Assembly (NCBI RefSeq): GCF_009498215.1
Contig: NZ_CP043499.1
Location: 434,001-498,000, forward strand
Length of the DNA stretch: 64,000 bases
Origin: Rhizobium grahamii
GTDB lineage: Bacteria; Pseudomonadota; Alphaproteobacteria; Rhizobiales; Rhizobiaceae
Direction of reading: 5' to 3'
Below the pieces are notes generated by a model. It was given only the letters and a program-made list of their open reading frames with translations, had not been told where the DNA came from and did no database searches. Position 1 is the first letter of the stretch, and each line of letters opens with the position of its first letter. This document shows, piece by piece, positions 27,950 through 37,164 of this stretch. The translations under genes were made by a program, and so were the position numbers.

Positions 27950-28909
27950 CTATCTCCGGCAAGCGGCACTCATTGCCGCATCACCCACGCAGTCTGGCGA
28001 CGGCACGGTAACTCCGCTTGCCGTCAAGGCTTGTTGTTGGACCGGCGCCGGGGCAATTGCACCGGCTTGCGGCATGTCGGGCCCCGGCACGAGCGGACCG
28101 ACTGCTTGCGGAAGCACCGGTGCCGTATTCGGGGTAATAGCGGCGGCGCGCCTGACCGGGCCCCTGCTTATCGTCGCCGGTGCCGGTTCGTAGCCGATCG
28201 ACATCGGCATATTCCGATATCCGCCATCGTCCGGATAAATCGGGCTCCCCGGTCGGCCGATAGTCGGATCCGAACCTTGCGTCAGGCCGTAGGGATTCCA
28301 GATCTCACCATTGAATGTCCCGACGATCGTGTAGCCGTAGACGATGCCGAGGAGCTGCCGTTCGGAAGCGCGCGCATCGCACAACCGAAGTCTGATCTGG
28401 ATCATGCCGAAATTGCGCGCCTGCGTCTGGGCCGAGCGGCTGGAGCGAACCTGCTGCCAGGCGTAAAGGCATGTATCTCCGGTTCTGCTCTTTCCGGACG
28501 CATAGCCGAACGGCCCGTAGCTGTTCTGCAGGAAGGTCGCTGACGTCGCCAGCCGCACGCCCGGGACCGCGCTTGCCATCTCGCGCGCAAGACCGCTCTC
28601 GCTGACCATATGGTAGGGCGCGCTTCCCGTTCCGGGGTTCTCGCCGCTTGCGCCGAGGAACTGCACCTTCAGGAAGTTCTGGCCGGGTACCGAGGAGGAT
28701 GTGAACAACGAAATCGTCTGTTCGATGCCGTTGCCACGGGTGTGCTGAACGACATTGACAATAGAAGGGCCGCCAGGCGGAGGCAGCGCTAGCGCTTTCT
28801 CGCTGGTAATTGTCTCCGGCATGTTCGGCTGCCGAATGCTCCCTGTCGAGGTGCAGCTGGCTGCTAAACCGGCCAACCCGGCAAGGGCTATCCATCTCAG
28901 CAGATGCAT
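27950..28909 (-). CDS. bcsN: Cellulose biosynthesis lipoprotein BcsN
   Basis: A 319-residue lipoprotein. The start at 28909 places a short signal sequence directly before the lipobox LAAS-C (Cys19); the ATG at 28951 would add 14 residues and spoil it. BcsN is a Rhizobiales protein found with bcs genes; its function is not well defined. The body shows CLYAWQQVRSSRSAQTQARNFG and a Pro/Ala-rich C-terminus. It is first in the bcsN-A-B-Z-K operon, about 50 bp before bcsA. Confidence 0.8.
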   Translation of the reverse strand: MHLLRWIALAGLAGLAASCTSTGSIRQPNMPETITSEKALALPPPGGPSIVNVVQHTRGNGIEQTISLFTSSSVPGQNFLKVQFLGASGENPGTGSAPYHMVSESGLAREMASAVPGVRLATSATFLQNSYGPFGYASGKSRTGDTCLYAWQQVRSSRSAQTQARNFGMIQIRLRLCDARASERQLLGIVYGYTIVGTFNGEIWNPYGLTQGSDPTIGRPGSPIYPDDGGYRNMPMSIGYEPAPATISRGPVRRAAAITPNTAPVLPQAVGPLVPGPDMPQAGAIAPAPVQQQALTASGVTVPSPDCVGDAAMSAACRR

Positions 28910-29199
28910 CGTTTGGACCACCGCAATCGTTCTTCCTAGCAACCCACACAAATTTCGCGCAGGCCTTTCGAATCAACGACCTAGAGGGTCGCTAGTAATG
29001 GTAAACGACGGATATGGTTAACGATCGGTTAACTGCGGTGATGGATGACGCGCCCGTGATCGCCGCTTCCGCGGCCGGGCGGGACCAATATCGGCGATGT
29101 TGCCGCCCGCCGTCTCTAGCCCAGTCGGCGGGCGTTTCGCCCGCCAGGACGAATGGTCCGGCAGACGTTTGTCCGGAAGTGCGTAACTCGGTTGTCAGG
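28910..29199. other. Intergenic region before the cellulose operon
   Basis: This 290-bp gap lies between the bcsN start and the 3' end of the phosphatase gene and must hold the bcs promoter. GTTAAC occurs twice near 29019-29037, 5 bp apart. A perfect hairpin, GGCGGGCG-TTT-CGCCCGCC (29127-29145), lies downstream of the phosphatase gene; it has no T run on the minus strand, so termination is possible but unproven. I see no gene here. Confidence 0.5.
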
Positions 29200-29997
29200 C
29201 TATAGACCGGCGATGGCCTTCAGGTCGTCGATAGCTCCAGGTGCTGTGGCAATGACCGGTGCGCCCTTGGTGAGCTTTTCGCCCTCGGTCGGAAATACAT
29301 GATACCAGCCGCCTGCTTCCTTCACGAGGCAGTAGCCGGCGAGGCAGTCCCAGGCGTGCATGTAAGGTTCGTAGTAGCCGACCAGACGCCCGGCGGCGAC
29401 ATAGGCGAGCATTAGGGCGCCGGAGCCGTTGCGAATGAAGTTCCCGCCGGCGGTAAGCAGATCCTCGACAATCTTGGCGACGGTCGCGGGTGTCACATGG
29501 CTGTTCGCGCCGATCCCGGTGACTGCATTTCGAATGTTGCGCGACGGATCAAGTGTGAGCTTCTTGCCGTTGAGCGTCGCGCCCATGTCGAGTCCGCCCG
29601 CATACATTTCATCGTGGCACGGCGCGAAAATGACGCCGACCACGGGCACGCCGGAATACAGCAAGCCGATCGATATGCACCAGTTCGGCATGCCGTTGAC
29701 GAAAGGGCTGGTCCCATCGATCGGATCGACAACCCAGGTAAACCCGGAGCTACCCGATTGCAGGCCATACTCTTCGCCGAGAATGCCATCGTCAGCGTAA
29801 GCGGCCAGTATCCGGGCGCGGATCAACTCTTCCACTTCGCGATCGGCAACGGAGACGACATCCTGCAGGTCCCGCTTCGTTTCGATGACGAGGGTGTCTC
29901 GTCGATTGAAGTAGTCGAGTGCGACGGCGCCGGCTTCTCGGGCAATTGCCTGCGCAAGAGCAAGGCGCGCGGGCAAATCGGGGGCTAGGCTTGGCAT
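29200..29997 (-). CDS. Inositol monophosphatase family protein
   Basis: A 265-residue cytoplasmic phosphatase of the IMPase/FBPase superfamily. Metal-site motifs are GEEYG (near 75), DPIDGTSPFVNG (near 91) and the C-terminal WDCLAGYCLVKEAGG, which together are diagnostic. The ATG follows AAAGGA. It is divergent from a LacI regulator across 220 bp of palindromic sequence. Likely substrates are inositol-1-phosphate, histidinol-phosphate or another sugar phosphate; the LacI neighbour suggests a carbohydrate context. No residue points to one substrate. Confidence 0.87.
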   Translation of the reverse strand: MPSLAPDLPARLALAQAIAREAGAVALDYFNRRDTLVIETKRDLQDVVSVADREVEELIRARILAAYADDGILGEEYGLQSGSSGFTWVVDPIDGTSPFVNGMPNWCISIGLLYSGVPVVGVIFAPCHDEMYAGGLDMGATLNGKKLTLDPSRNIRNAVTGIGANSHVTPATVAKIVEDLLTAGGNFIRNGSGALMLAYVAAGRLVGYYEPYMHAWDCLAGYCLVKEAGGWYHVFPTEGEKLTKGAPVIATAPGAIDDLKAIAGL

Positions 29998-30079
29998 TTC
30001 ATGGTTCCTTTAGATCGGCCGGGTTCCGGGCAACAGTTCGGGACAGTCAACCGATTATCCGGCAGACGATTCCAGCTTG

Positions 30080-30194
30080 TTGCAAACGCGTGCAAAACTC
30101 GCTCCGAAACCGACAGCTGTCAATAATGCATTCTTGCATAACCGCTTGAAATGAAAGTCTTCCCGATTGCACGCCTATGCGCACTTGTGCACAA
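30080..30194. promoter_or_regulatory. Cluster of TGCA-centred palindromes between phosphatase and LacI genes
   Basis: Three related elements occur: TTGCAAACGCGTGCAAAA (30080-30097), ATGCA-TTCT-TGCAT (30126-30139) and the perfect palindrome TTGTGCACAA (30185-30194), with TTGCACG between the last two. They look like LacI-family half sites repeated over the divergent promoters. Binding by the adjacent regulator is inferred. Confidence 0.45.
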
Positions 30195-30217
30195 TAACGA
30201 CAAATGGGGAGAGTCGG

Positions 30218-31225
30218 TTGGCTTCGAAGTTGTTTGTCAGTGCCCAGGAGGTCGCGCGTAGGGCGGGAGTGTCCCGTTCCGCGGTCTCTCGGACGTTTAC
30301 GCCCGGTGCCAGCGTATCAGCCGAAACGCGTCAACGCGTTCTTAAGGCTGCCGAAGAGCTCGGCTATCACGTCAATCACCTTGCGCGCGGGCTGATGCGC
30401 AACGAAAGCGGCATCGTCTGTCTGATCGTGTCGGACGTGGCGACACCCTACCGGGCTGCCGTTCTCCGGGAGCTTACCCTGCAGCTTCAGAATGCAGGCA
30501 AGGTCGCCATGCTTATCAATACCGACCGCTCGGATGGCAGCGTGGATAGGGCCTTGCATCAGGCGATCCGCTACCGGGCCGACGCCTCGGTCATCCTCTC
30601 CGGTCTGCCCGACAAGTCGATCGTTCAGCTGTGCCTGCGCAGCGGCCAGCGCCTTGTCCTGATCAACCGCGATGACGACCAGCCCGGTCCACTGAGGATC
30701 AATGTCGATGATGCCGATGCCGGCTCCAGGGTTGCGACGGCGTTTGCCCGTGCCGGCTGCCGTAGACTGGCATTTGCAAATTCGCTTGCCGGTACGCCAA
30801 GTCTTGTGCGTCGCGAGAAGGGCTTTGTCGCCGCTGCCGCCGCGCTTGGGCTGGAGGTGGTCGTCGAGCGTTATGGCGCGACAGGCTACGAGGCAGGGCA
30901 GGTGCTGGCGCAGCGCTTGTTGACGCGCAGCGAGCGCCCGGATGCCGTGTTCTGTGCAACCGACCTTCTGGCCTGCGGCTTCATGGATGCCGCGCGCCGG
31001 CAATTCGGGCTTGCTGTGCCAAGTCAGCTCTGCGTCGCCGGTTTCGACAATATCGAGCAGGCGTCGTGGCTATCCTACGAATTGACGACATTCGCCCAGC
31101 CTGTCGACAGGATCGCGAAGTACGCGATTGACTGGCTTGGGACGGATGACAACGGCGAAGACGGACCCGAGCCAATCACCTTGCCAGCGGAATTGATCTG
31201 GCGCAGTTCGATCCGGGGCGGCTGA
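30218..31225 (+). CDS. LacI-family transcriptional regulator
   Basis: A 335-residue LacI/PurR-type repressor. The helix-turn-helix is at the N-terminus (FVSAQEVARRAGVSRSAVSRTF) and the hinge is at about 45-60 (HVNHLARGLM). The periplasmic-binding-like sensor domain follows, with VLINRDDDQPGP and CVAGFDNIEQAS. I chose the TTG at 30218 because GGGGAG precedes it and family members begin just before the HTH; the ATG at 30167 would add 17 atypical residues. It probably regulates itself and the divergent phosphatase. The ligand is unknown. Confidence 0.85.
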   Translation: MASKLFVSAQEVARRAGVSRSAVSRTFTPGASVSAETRQRVLKAAEELGYHVNHLARGLMRNESGIVCLIVSDVATPYRAAVLRELTLQLQNAGKVAMLINTDRSDGSVDRALHQAIRYRADASVILSGLPDKSIVQLCLRSGQRLVLINRDDDQPGPLRINVDDADAGSRVATAFARAGCRRLAFANSLAGTPSLVRREKGFVAAAAALGLEVVVERYGATGYEAGQVLAQRLLTRSERPDAVFCATDLLACGFMDAARRQFGLAVPSQLCVAGFDNIEQASWLSYELTTFAQPVDRIAKYAIDWLGTDDNGEDGPEPITLPAELIWRSSIRGG

Positions 31226-31250
31226 CGTCGCCTCGCGGCTAGCCTCAAGT

Positions 31251-31835
31251 TCAGCGCGTGGCGGCGTCGCCGCTACCCTTGCCGGCGATCGAGCCGAAGA
31301 TCAGCTTGAGATCCCGCCACAACCCGGCCGTCCTGATGTACTCCGCGTCGGCCTTTGCAAGAGCCTCGGGGGTGGACATGTCGATCCCGGAGAGCTGCGC
31401 CAGGCCGGTGATACCCGGCCGGATCGAAAAGACATTCTTGGCGCGCCGCGCGGCGATGACGCCCTGCTGTGTTGGCAGGCACGGGCGAGGGCCCACAAGA
31501 CTCATGTCTCCCCGCAACACATTGATGAGCTGCGGAAGTTCATCAAGCTTATAGGCGCGCAACGTGCGGCCGATCGGGGTGATCCAGGCCTCGGCTGCAT
31601 CATGAGATCCGACGTTGGGCGTACCCGCGGCCATGGTTCGGAATTTGATGCAGGTGAACGGCTTTTCGGCGTAGCCGACCCGCTCCTGCAGAAACAGGGC
31701 ACCGCCGGGGGAGCTGCGGCGAACGAGATACGCGATGACCAGAAGAACCGGCGAGAGCACGATCAGGCCGACAAGCGAGGCGGAAAAGTCGAGCACGCGT
31801 TTCAGTCCGCGATCGAGAGTCTGCAGCATTGTCAT
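31251..31835 (-). CDS. Undecaprenyl-phosphate sugar phosphotransferase (small form)
   Basis: A 194-residue bacterial sugar transferase of the ExoY/WcaJ C-terminal type. It has one re-entrant hydrophobic helix (VLDFSASLVGLIVLSPVLLVIAYLV), then FLQERVGYAEKPFTCIKFRTM and LDELPQLINVLRGDMSLVGPRPCL. It would place the first phospho-sugar on undecaprenyl phosphate at the inner membrane. It overlaps the preceding SDR gene by ATGA and is last in the glycan operon. Sugar identity cannot be deduced. Confidence 0.88.
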   Translation of the reverse strand: MTMLQTLDRGLKRVLDFSASLVGLIVLSPVLLVIAYLVRRSSPGGALFLQERVGYAEKPFTCIKFRTMAAGTPNVGSHDAAEAWITPIGRTLRAYKLDELPQLINVLRGDMSLVGPRPCLPTQQGVIAARRAKNVFSIRPGITGLAQLSGIDMSTPEALAKADAEYIRTAGLWRDLKLIFGSIAGKGSGDAATR

Positions 31836-32764
31836 TCCTTTTCACGCGGGCGCGGCGACAGCACTCTGTCTAACCCTTCGCGCATCGTGAAGGGAGGTGT
31901 CCAGCCAAGCGATCCACAGGTCTGCGAGCCGTCGACCTCAAGCGACTGCGTTAATCGCTGAACGAGCTCGGCCTTTCCAAGCATGCGCGCTGCCCTCTCA
32001 AGCACGACCACAGGAAAGGGCAACAGCATTGCCGACGTACCCGCAGCCGAGGCGATCATCCTGAGCAGCTGTGGCGTGGAAACAGCATCACCGTCGCTTG
32101 GCAGCAAAACCTTGCTCGTCACCGTCGGGCGAAGTGCCGCCGTCACGATGAGGTCCGTCAGGTTCTCCAGATAGATCATCGAGCGACGGTTTTCGACCGA
32201 CCGCAAGGGCAGCGGCAGGCGCTTTCTGACAAGGCCGGCGAGGGCTTCGAAGCTGCCGCGTCCTCCCTCACCGTAAACGAGCGGCGGACGGATCGATATC
32301 GTCGTCAGGCCGGTTCGCTCGCCGATTTCGGCGAGACGCTGCTCCGCTTCCAGTTTGGAGCGGCCGTAGGCGCTCTCGGGCGACGGAATAGAGGTCGGCG
32401 TGAACGGACGACCGGGTACCGTCATTTCCCCGTTCGCCTTGATCGAACTCAGGAAAATGAAGCGCTTGACGCCAGCCGTCGCGGCTTGCTCCGCAAGCCG
32501 AGCGGTTCCGTCGACGTTGACAGTCCGATAGCTGCTGTCGTCTGTCTTTCCCTCGATAACATTCTGGTTTGCCGCGGCGAGGTGGACGACCGTATCGATG
32601 CCCTTCAGGGCCTCGGACCAATCGGTATCGGTCCCGACATCGGAAATGGGAAAATAGCCGGGCAGAGCGCGGCGGCTCACGGCTCGGTAGGGGAGGCCGC
32701 GTTGCTTCAGGGTTTCCTGCAGCCCCTTACCGATGAAGCCGGAAGCGCCTGTTATCAAAAACAT
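31832..32764 (-). CDS. NAD-dependent epimerase/dehydratase (SDR family)
   Basis: A 310-residue extended SDR. The nucleotide-binding GASGFIGKG is at about 6-14, the catalytic Ser in FLSSIKANG, and the YxxxK pair is in SAYGRSKLEAE. These are the marks of nucleotide-sugar epimerases or reductases. It is between the CapD-like gene and the sugar transferase, so it likely makes the sugar nucleotide that the transferase uses. 4-epimerase and 4-ketoreductase are both possible. The start follows GGAGATTGA. Confidence 0.85.
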   Translation of the reverse strand: MFLITGASGFIGKGLQETLKQRGLPYRAVSRRALPGYFPISDVGTDTDWSEALKGIDTVVHLAAANQNVIEGKTDDSSYRTVNVDGTARLAEQAATAGVKRFIFLSSIKANGEMTVPGRPFTPTSIPSPESAYGRSKLEAEQRLAEIGERTGLTTISIRPPLVYGEGGRGSFEALAGLVRKRLPLPLRSVENRRSMIYLENLTDLIVTAALRPTVTSKVLLPSDGDAVSTPQLLRMIASAAGTSAMLLPFPVVVLERAARMLGKAELVQRLTQSLEVDGSQTCGSLGWTPPFTMREGLDRVLSPRPREKE

Positions 32765-32798
32765 TCAATCTCCATCAGGTGGGAGGAGGTCAAGGCCT

Positions 32799-34712
32799 TC
32801 AGGGCGCGAGTTCCTGCCTTAGCGACACAAGATCAACGACCTTCTCGAAGGGGCGATAGCCGGAGACGAGTTCGCTCAGGCAAACTCGAAGGGCCGCCGC
32901 ATCTCCAGCGAGCGCGAAGTCGCGCAGTTCGTCGAGCTTGGTCGACAGCCCCGGCCACGGCATGAAGTGCTCTGTTGCTGTCCGGATCTTCGGATGCTCT
33001 GTAAATTCGGGGTTGTCGCTGATCAGCAGCTCTTCGTAGAGCTTTTCGCCGGGACGAAGGCCGGTCGTGACAATCTCGATATCGCCCGCCGGGTTTTGAT
33101 CGTCGCGCACCGTCAGTCCCGACAATTCGACCATCCGCCGCGCCAGATCGATGATCTTGACCGGTTCACCCATGTCGAGCAGGTAGACGTCGCCGCCTTT
33201 GGCCATGGCGCCGGCCTGGATAACGAGCTGTGCGGCCTCCGGCACGGTCATGAAGAAGCGGGTAATCTCCGCATGGGTCAAGGTGATCGGGCCGCCGCGA
33301 CCAATCTGCTGGCGAAACAAGGGAACGACTGAGCCCGAAGAACCAAGAACGTTTCCAAAGCGGACCATGGAGAATGTCGTTGTCGAGCTCTGCGCCGCCT
33401 GTGCCTGCAGGACCATTTCCGCAAGCCTCTTTGTCGCGCCCATGATGTTGGTCGGTCGGACCGCCTTGTCGGTGCTGACAAGGATCAACCGGTCCACACC
33501 GGCGGCAACTGCCGCTCGTGACACGGTGAGCGTGCCGAAAACATTGGTCTTGACGCCCTCTGCGGGGTTTTGCTCGACAAGGGGAACATGCTTGTAGGCG
33601 GCGGCGTGATAGACCGTAGCCGGTTGCCACGTGTCGAATATGCTTTTGATGCGCGCCTCGTCGCAGACGCTGGCGAGCAGCGGCACGATCGGAAACATAT
33701 CCTCCGTCACGTCGCCCGATAGCTCGTTGTGCAGCGCATAGATGCCGTATTCGTTCTGATCGAGCAGCAGAAGTGCTGAAGGCTGGAGTTTCGCGATTTC
33801 ACGGCAAAGCTGGCTTCCGATCGAACCAGCAGCGCCGGTGACGAGGACCACGCGCCCCTTCACATTCTGCTCGAGAAGCGATGGATTAGGAGGTACTGCG
33901 CTACGTCCAAGCAGATCTTCGATGTCGAGATCCTGCAGATCCGTCAATTGCGCGCGCCCGACCGCAAGCGCGCCGATATCGGGAACGGTGCGCACTGCTA
34001 CTTTGGCGCTTCTCAGCGTCTCGATGATTTCGTTGCGGCGTGCCCTGTCGATCTGCGGGAGGGCCAGAAGCACCGTCCGTACTCGCAGCTCGGCGCAGGT
34101 CTTCAGAATGGTTGCGGGATTGAAGACCTTCACGCCGTTGATCAGGTTGCCCTGCAAACCGGGGTCGTCGTCCAGAAAGCCAACGACCTTGAATTCGCCT
34201 CCGTGACCCAGCGCACTTACGAGCTGCCGCCCTTGTGGGCCGGTGCCATAAACGAGGGTCCTGACTTCGGTGTTCTGCCTCAGAATGCGGTTATAGGCAT
34301 CGTAGAGGAAATAGCGCGCCACGAAGCGCGAAAGGCCAACGGCGAGGAGCAAAAGCAGCGGCTGCAATATGCCGACCGTGCGCGGTATCGTCGGAATGCT
34401 GACGACAGTGAAAATCACCATGTACAGCAATCCGTAGATCGCCACGCATTTGATCACCGTGACGAAAGCGGCCCAGCCGATGAAACGGAATATCGCTCTG
34501 TAGAGGCCCGAGGTCACAAAAAGCGGTAACGCAATCAGCAGCGATACGGGAATCGTGACGTATTGGACGCCAGACAGGGCATACCAATCGTTGAAGCGAA
34601 AGCAGAACGCCAGCCAAACGGTCAGAACACAGAGGCCAGCATCGAAAATGAGCGCCACGAGCCGCTTGGCCGGCCGCGGGATAGCGAGAATTCTCTGGGT
34701 ATAGCTATCCAC
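32799..34712 (-). CDS. CapD/PglF-like membrane nucleotide-sugar 4,6-dehydratase
   Basis: A 637-residue protein with an N-terminal block of four or more helices, a first Rossmann domain (VYGTGPQGRQLVSAL) and a second SDR domain (VTGAAGSIGSQLCREI). In the SDR domain the usual Tyr of YxxxK is replaced in STDKAVRPTNIMGATKRLAE by Met, as in the UDP-GlcNAc 4,6-dehydratase PglF/WbpM group. These enzymes start synthesis of rare diamino or 6-deoxy sugars. It starts at GTG and overlaps the ligase-like gene by 8 bp. Confidence 0.88.
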   Translation of the reverse strand: MDSYTQRILAIPRPAKRLVALIFDAGLCVLTVWLAFCFRFNDWYALSGVQYVTIPVSLLIALPLFVTSGLYRAIFRFIGWAAFVTVIKCVAIYGLLYMVIFTVVSIPTIPRTVGILQPLLLLLAVGLSRFVARYFLYDAYNRILRQNTEVRTLVYGTGPQGRQLVSALGHGGEFKVVGFLDDDPGLQGNLINGVKVFNPATILKTCAELRVRTVLLALPQIDRARRNEIIETLRSAKVAVRTVPDIGALAVGRAQLTDLQDLDIEDLLGRSAVPPNPSLLEQNVKGRVVLVTGAAGSIGSQLCREIAKLQPSALLLLDQNEYGIYALHNELSGDVTEDMFPIVPLLASVCDEARIKSIFDTWQPATVYHAAAYKHVPLVEQNPAEGVKTNVFGTLTVSRAAVAAGVDRLILVSTDKAVRPTNIMGATKRLAEMVLQAQAAQSSTTTFSMVRFGNVLGSSGSVVPLFRQQIGRGGPITLTHAEITRFFMTVPEAAQLVIQAGAMAKGGDVYLLDMGEPVKIIDLARRMVELSGLTVRDDQNPAGDIEIVTTGLRPGEKLYEELLISDNPEFTEHPKIRTATEHFMPWPGLSTKLDELRDFALAGDAAALRVCLSELVSGYRPFEKVVDLVSLRQELAP

Positions 34713-36063
34713 GATGCGATCCGCCCTGGCCGATCATTCCGCCCTCGAGTCCCGTAGCCGTCGAGAGCTTGATGTCTCTTGCGCGATCACGCATGCGAAG
34801 AGTGCATGCAAAAGTCAAGGCGCCGCAGAGGAGGACGAAGCTCTCGCCGATGGCAAGCCGGTTGTTGGAGTTGCTGAGAATCGTGAAGCAGAAGTAGATC
34901 ACGAATGTCAGGTAGCATGAAAACGCGCTCTTGCTGATAACGCCTACAAGCGCGGCCCGGTGCAGCCGGTAGATCGTGGCCGCAAGAATGAACACGAAAA
35001 TGCCGAGACCGACAAAGCCGTAGCGGACAAGGATCTCGAGATAGCCGTTGTGGATCAGCGTATAAGGAACGCCCGCATAGTCGGTCGTATGCCAGATCGT
35101 CAGCCAGCCGTTGCCACTACCGAAGATCGGATGCACCTTGAGCACCTCGAGCGCGTTGGTCCACAGCTGAAGACGTTCATCCAGTGACGTTGGCGTTCCG
35201 TTCGATGCGATCGCGTCCTTCATGACCGCAATGAGGGAATCGCCGTCGTAGAGGCGTGTGCCGATACCGGCTACCGAATTGAATGTCGCCAGTGCGACTT
35301 TCTCGACATTGGCGCGGACAAGATAGGAGCCGACGACCACGATGCCGAGCAGGGCGATCATTGCAGTCCTGACATGGGTCTGGCGGATGTAGACGAAAGC
35401 GCAGATCACCATGGTTGCCAAAGCCGGAAGCATAGCAAGCCACACGCCCTTGGATTTGGCGCCGTAGATATTGAAGAGGGCAAACGCCATGATCACCAGC
35501 GCCAGGGCGATTGCCACGGTTCTCGCACGTCGCGCGGCACCGACTTCGATCTGGTGGGCCATGAAGTGAAAGACGCCCAGAAACAGAAAACCGCAGCCGA
35601 CGGCGCCGTGTATCGAATTGTGGTGAAGGAGAGGGGAAATCTGCTCGCCGGCCGCGATCGACCGGTACGGCGTGAGAACGACGAAAAGCAGCACCGCGAT
35701 CGTGAAGAGCGCAAACAGCGCTCGTTCGACGGATTTCCACGTCGCCGCAAGAGCGACGCCGAGGATCGGAAAAAACGCCGGAAACACATAGAGCCATTCG
35801 GAAGCACCATGTTCCCCGAAAGCAATGTATTCGAATAGGAACCGGATCAGCGCGTAAGCTGCCCACGCCACGCACAGCACCGCCAGCCAGTCTCGCATGA
35901 CGCGACGGCAATCCGCCTGGCAGGTGACGGCGGTTATGATGGTCAAAGTGATGGCGGCGTAGCGGTAAACGTCGCTTTCGACGACGACCGCGGACATGAA
36001 CGCCAGCCACAGGACGACGGGAACAGCGGCGGCGATGCGGTTGTAAACGGGTGTTGTGTTCAT
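34705..36063 (-). CDS. O-antigen ligase/polymerase-like membrane protein
   Basis: A 452-residue protein with about 11-12 predicted helices and one large periplasmic loop between about 280 and 335 (LDERLQLWTNALEVLKVHPIFGSGNGW, then HNGYLEILVRYGFVGLG). This pattern, with H-N in the last part, is the Wzy_C/WaaL ligase superfamily. It would polymerise or ligate lipid-linked glycan in the periplasm. The start overlaps the GT25 stop by ATGA. Ligase and polymerase cannot be told apart by sequence alone. Confidence 0.8.
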   Translation of the reverse strand: MNTTPVYNRIAAAVPVVLWLAFMSAVVVESDVYRYAAITLTIITAVTCQADCRRVMRDWLAVLCVAWAAYALIRFLFEYIAFGEHGASEWLYVFPAFFPILGVALAATWKSVERALFALFTIAVLLFVVLTPYRSIAAGEQISPLLHHNSIHGAVGCGFLFLGVFHFMAHQIEVGAARRARTVAIALALVIMAFALFNIYGAKSKGVWLAMLPALATMVICAFVYIRQTHVRTAMIALLGIVVVGSYLVRANVEKVALATFNSVAGIGTRLYDGDSLIAVMKDAIASNGTPTSLDERLQLWTNALEVLKVHPIFGSGNGWLTIWHTTDYAGVPYTLIHNGYLEILVRYGFVGLGIFVFILAATIYRLHRAALVGVISKSAFSCYLTFVIYFCFTILSNSNNRLAIGESFVLLCGALTFACTLRMRDRARDIKLSTATGLEGGMIGQGGSHRG

Positions 36064-36883
36064 CCGAGTGCGTACTTTATCCGTCGGGTTAACTCGATGA
36101 TGCGAAAGATGTGCGTCGGGATCTTCCTGATGCCGCGGAGCTTGATCGAACGGTACTTGGCTCGATCGGCTATCTGGCTTTCCTGCGACCGTTCCGAAAG
36201 ATGCAGGACATTATCCTTGACGCTGTAGACGTCGAGGCCGGTCGCCCAGCCGCGTTCCAGAGCAATATCGTAAGGTAGTTCGATCCGCTCCAGCTTTTCG
36301 AGCAGCCTCAAGGCGCCCTTGCGCGTCACCAGATAGCAAGCAGCAGACCCTTGGGGCCAAACAGACAACGACCGACGTCGTCGCCGTGGCTTGTTCTGGC
36401 GACGCTGCGATGAAACACTGTTCTGTGGTTCAAGAGCTTTACGACATCCGCGGACGGTGCGGCAGCAAGGATTGCGGCTGCGCGTTCAACGAGGTCTGCC
36501 TGCAAGGAGACGTCGTCTTCCATGATAATCGCGGTATCGGCACTGCTGGCGAGGAACGTGCGGATTGCGCTCATGTGCGCCAGATAGCAGCCATACTCGG
36601 CCTGCAGCATGGGGCGCCCGTTGGCGCGAACGAAGGCGCGGTGCAGATAGAATGGCGCCTCTGCGAGCGAAACCTTGCTTGCATCGACGCCTGCAACCCG
36701 CTCAACAACTAGTCCAAGCCTCTCTGCTTCGCTCTGGATGTGTTCCCATCTGTCGAAAGAGCGATCGAGATTGATGACGTAGGCCGCAATGGAATCGGGA
36801 AGCGTTTGGCCGCAAGCCGTTGCGGTCAGCTTTGTCGCTTCACCCAGTTGCGTCTCCTGCGTGGACAGCCGATCCTGCATCAC
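36060..36883 (-). pseudogene. GT25-family glycosyltransferase, frameshifted
   Basis: Two frames join into a 274-residue GT25 (LPS glycosyltransferase) protein. The N-terminal part has YVINLDRSFDRW and IIMEDDVSLQ. The remaining part resumes at QGSAACYLVTRKGALRLLEK and continues with the family's LPYDIALERGW. The break is one missing C in the coding CCCC run (GGGG at 36353-36356, plus strand). It is first in the glycan operon. The rest is well conserved, so a sequencing error or very recent mutation is likely. GT25 enzymes usually add galactose or glucose to LPS. Confidence 0.82.
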
Positions 36884-37131
36884 CGCTCTTCCAAACCTCT
36901 TCGATCAGAACAGCCAGAAAATGACATTTCGATGATCGGCAAGCACTCGCCCATAAGGTGCGTACTGCATTAATGCGTCTTCATGGTAGGCGCAAGCCGC
37001 CTGAAACGCAGCCGGTGTCGCTGTCACCGTATCGGCGTTTGAGCGCGCTGTTATCAGTCAAATGTAGCGAAGGAAACCAAAAGTTTTCCACAGTCGCGAT
37101 GCCGTCAGGCCTGATTATCGGCGAAAAGGGA

Positions 37132-37158
37132 TGGAGTGCGTGCATCCGCCGCACTCCA
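37132..37158 (-). terminator. Terminator after the CNNM/CorC gene
   Basis: TGGAGTGCG (37132-37140) and CGCACTCCA (37150-37158) form perfect 9-bp arms. On the minus strand the stem is followed by TCCCTTTT, which fits a terminator for the gene ending at 37165. The rest of the 280-bp gap up to the GT25 start (36884-37131) shows no gene and must hold the glycan operon promoter. Confidence 0.65.
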
Positions 37159-37164
37159 GTTTGC

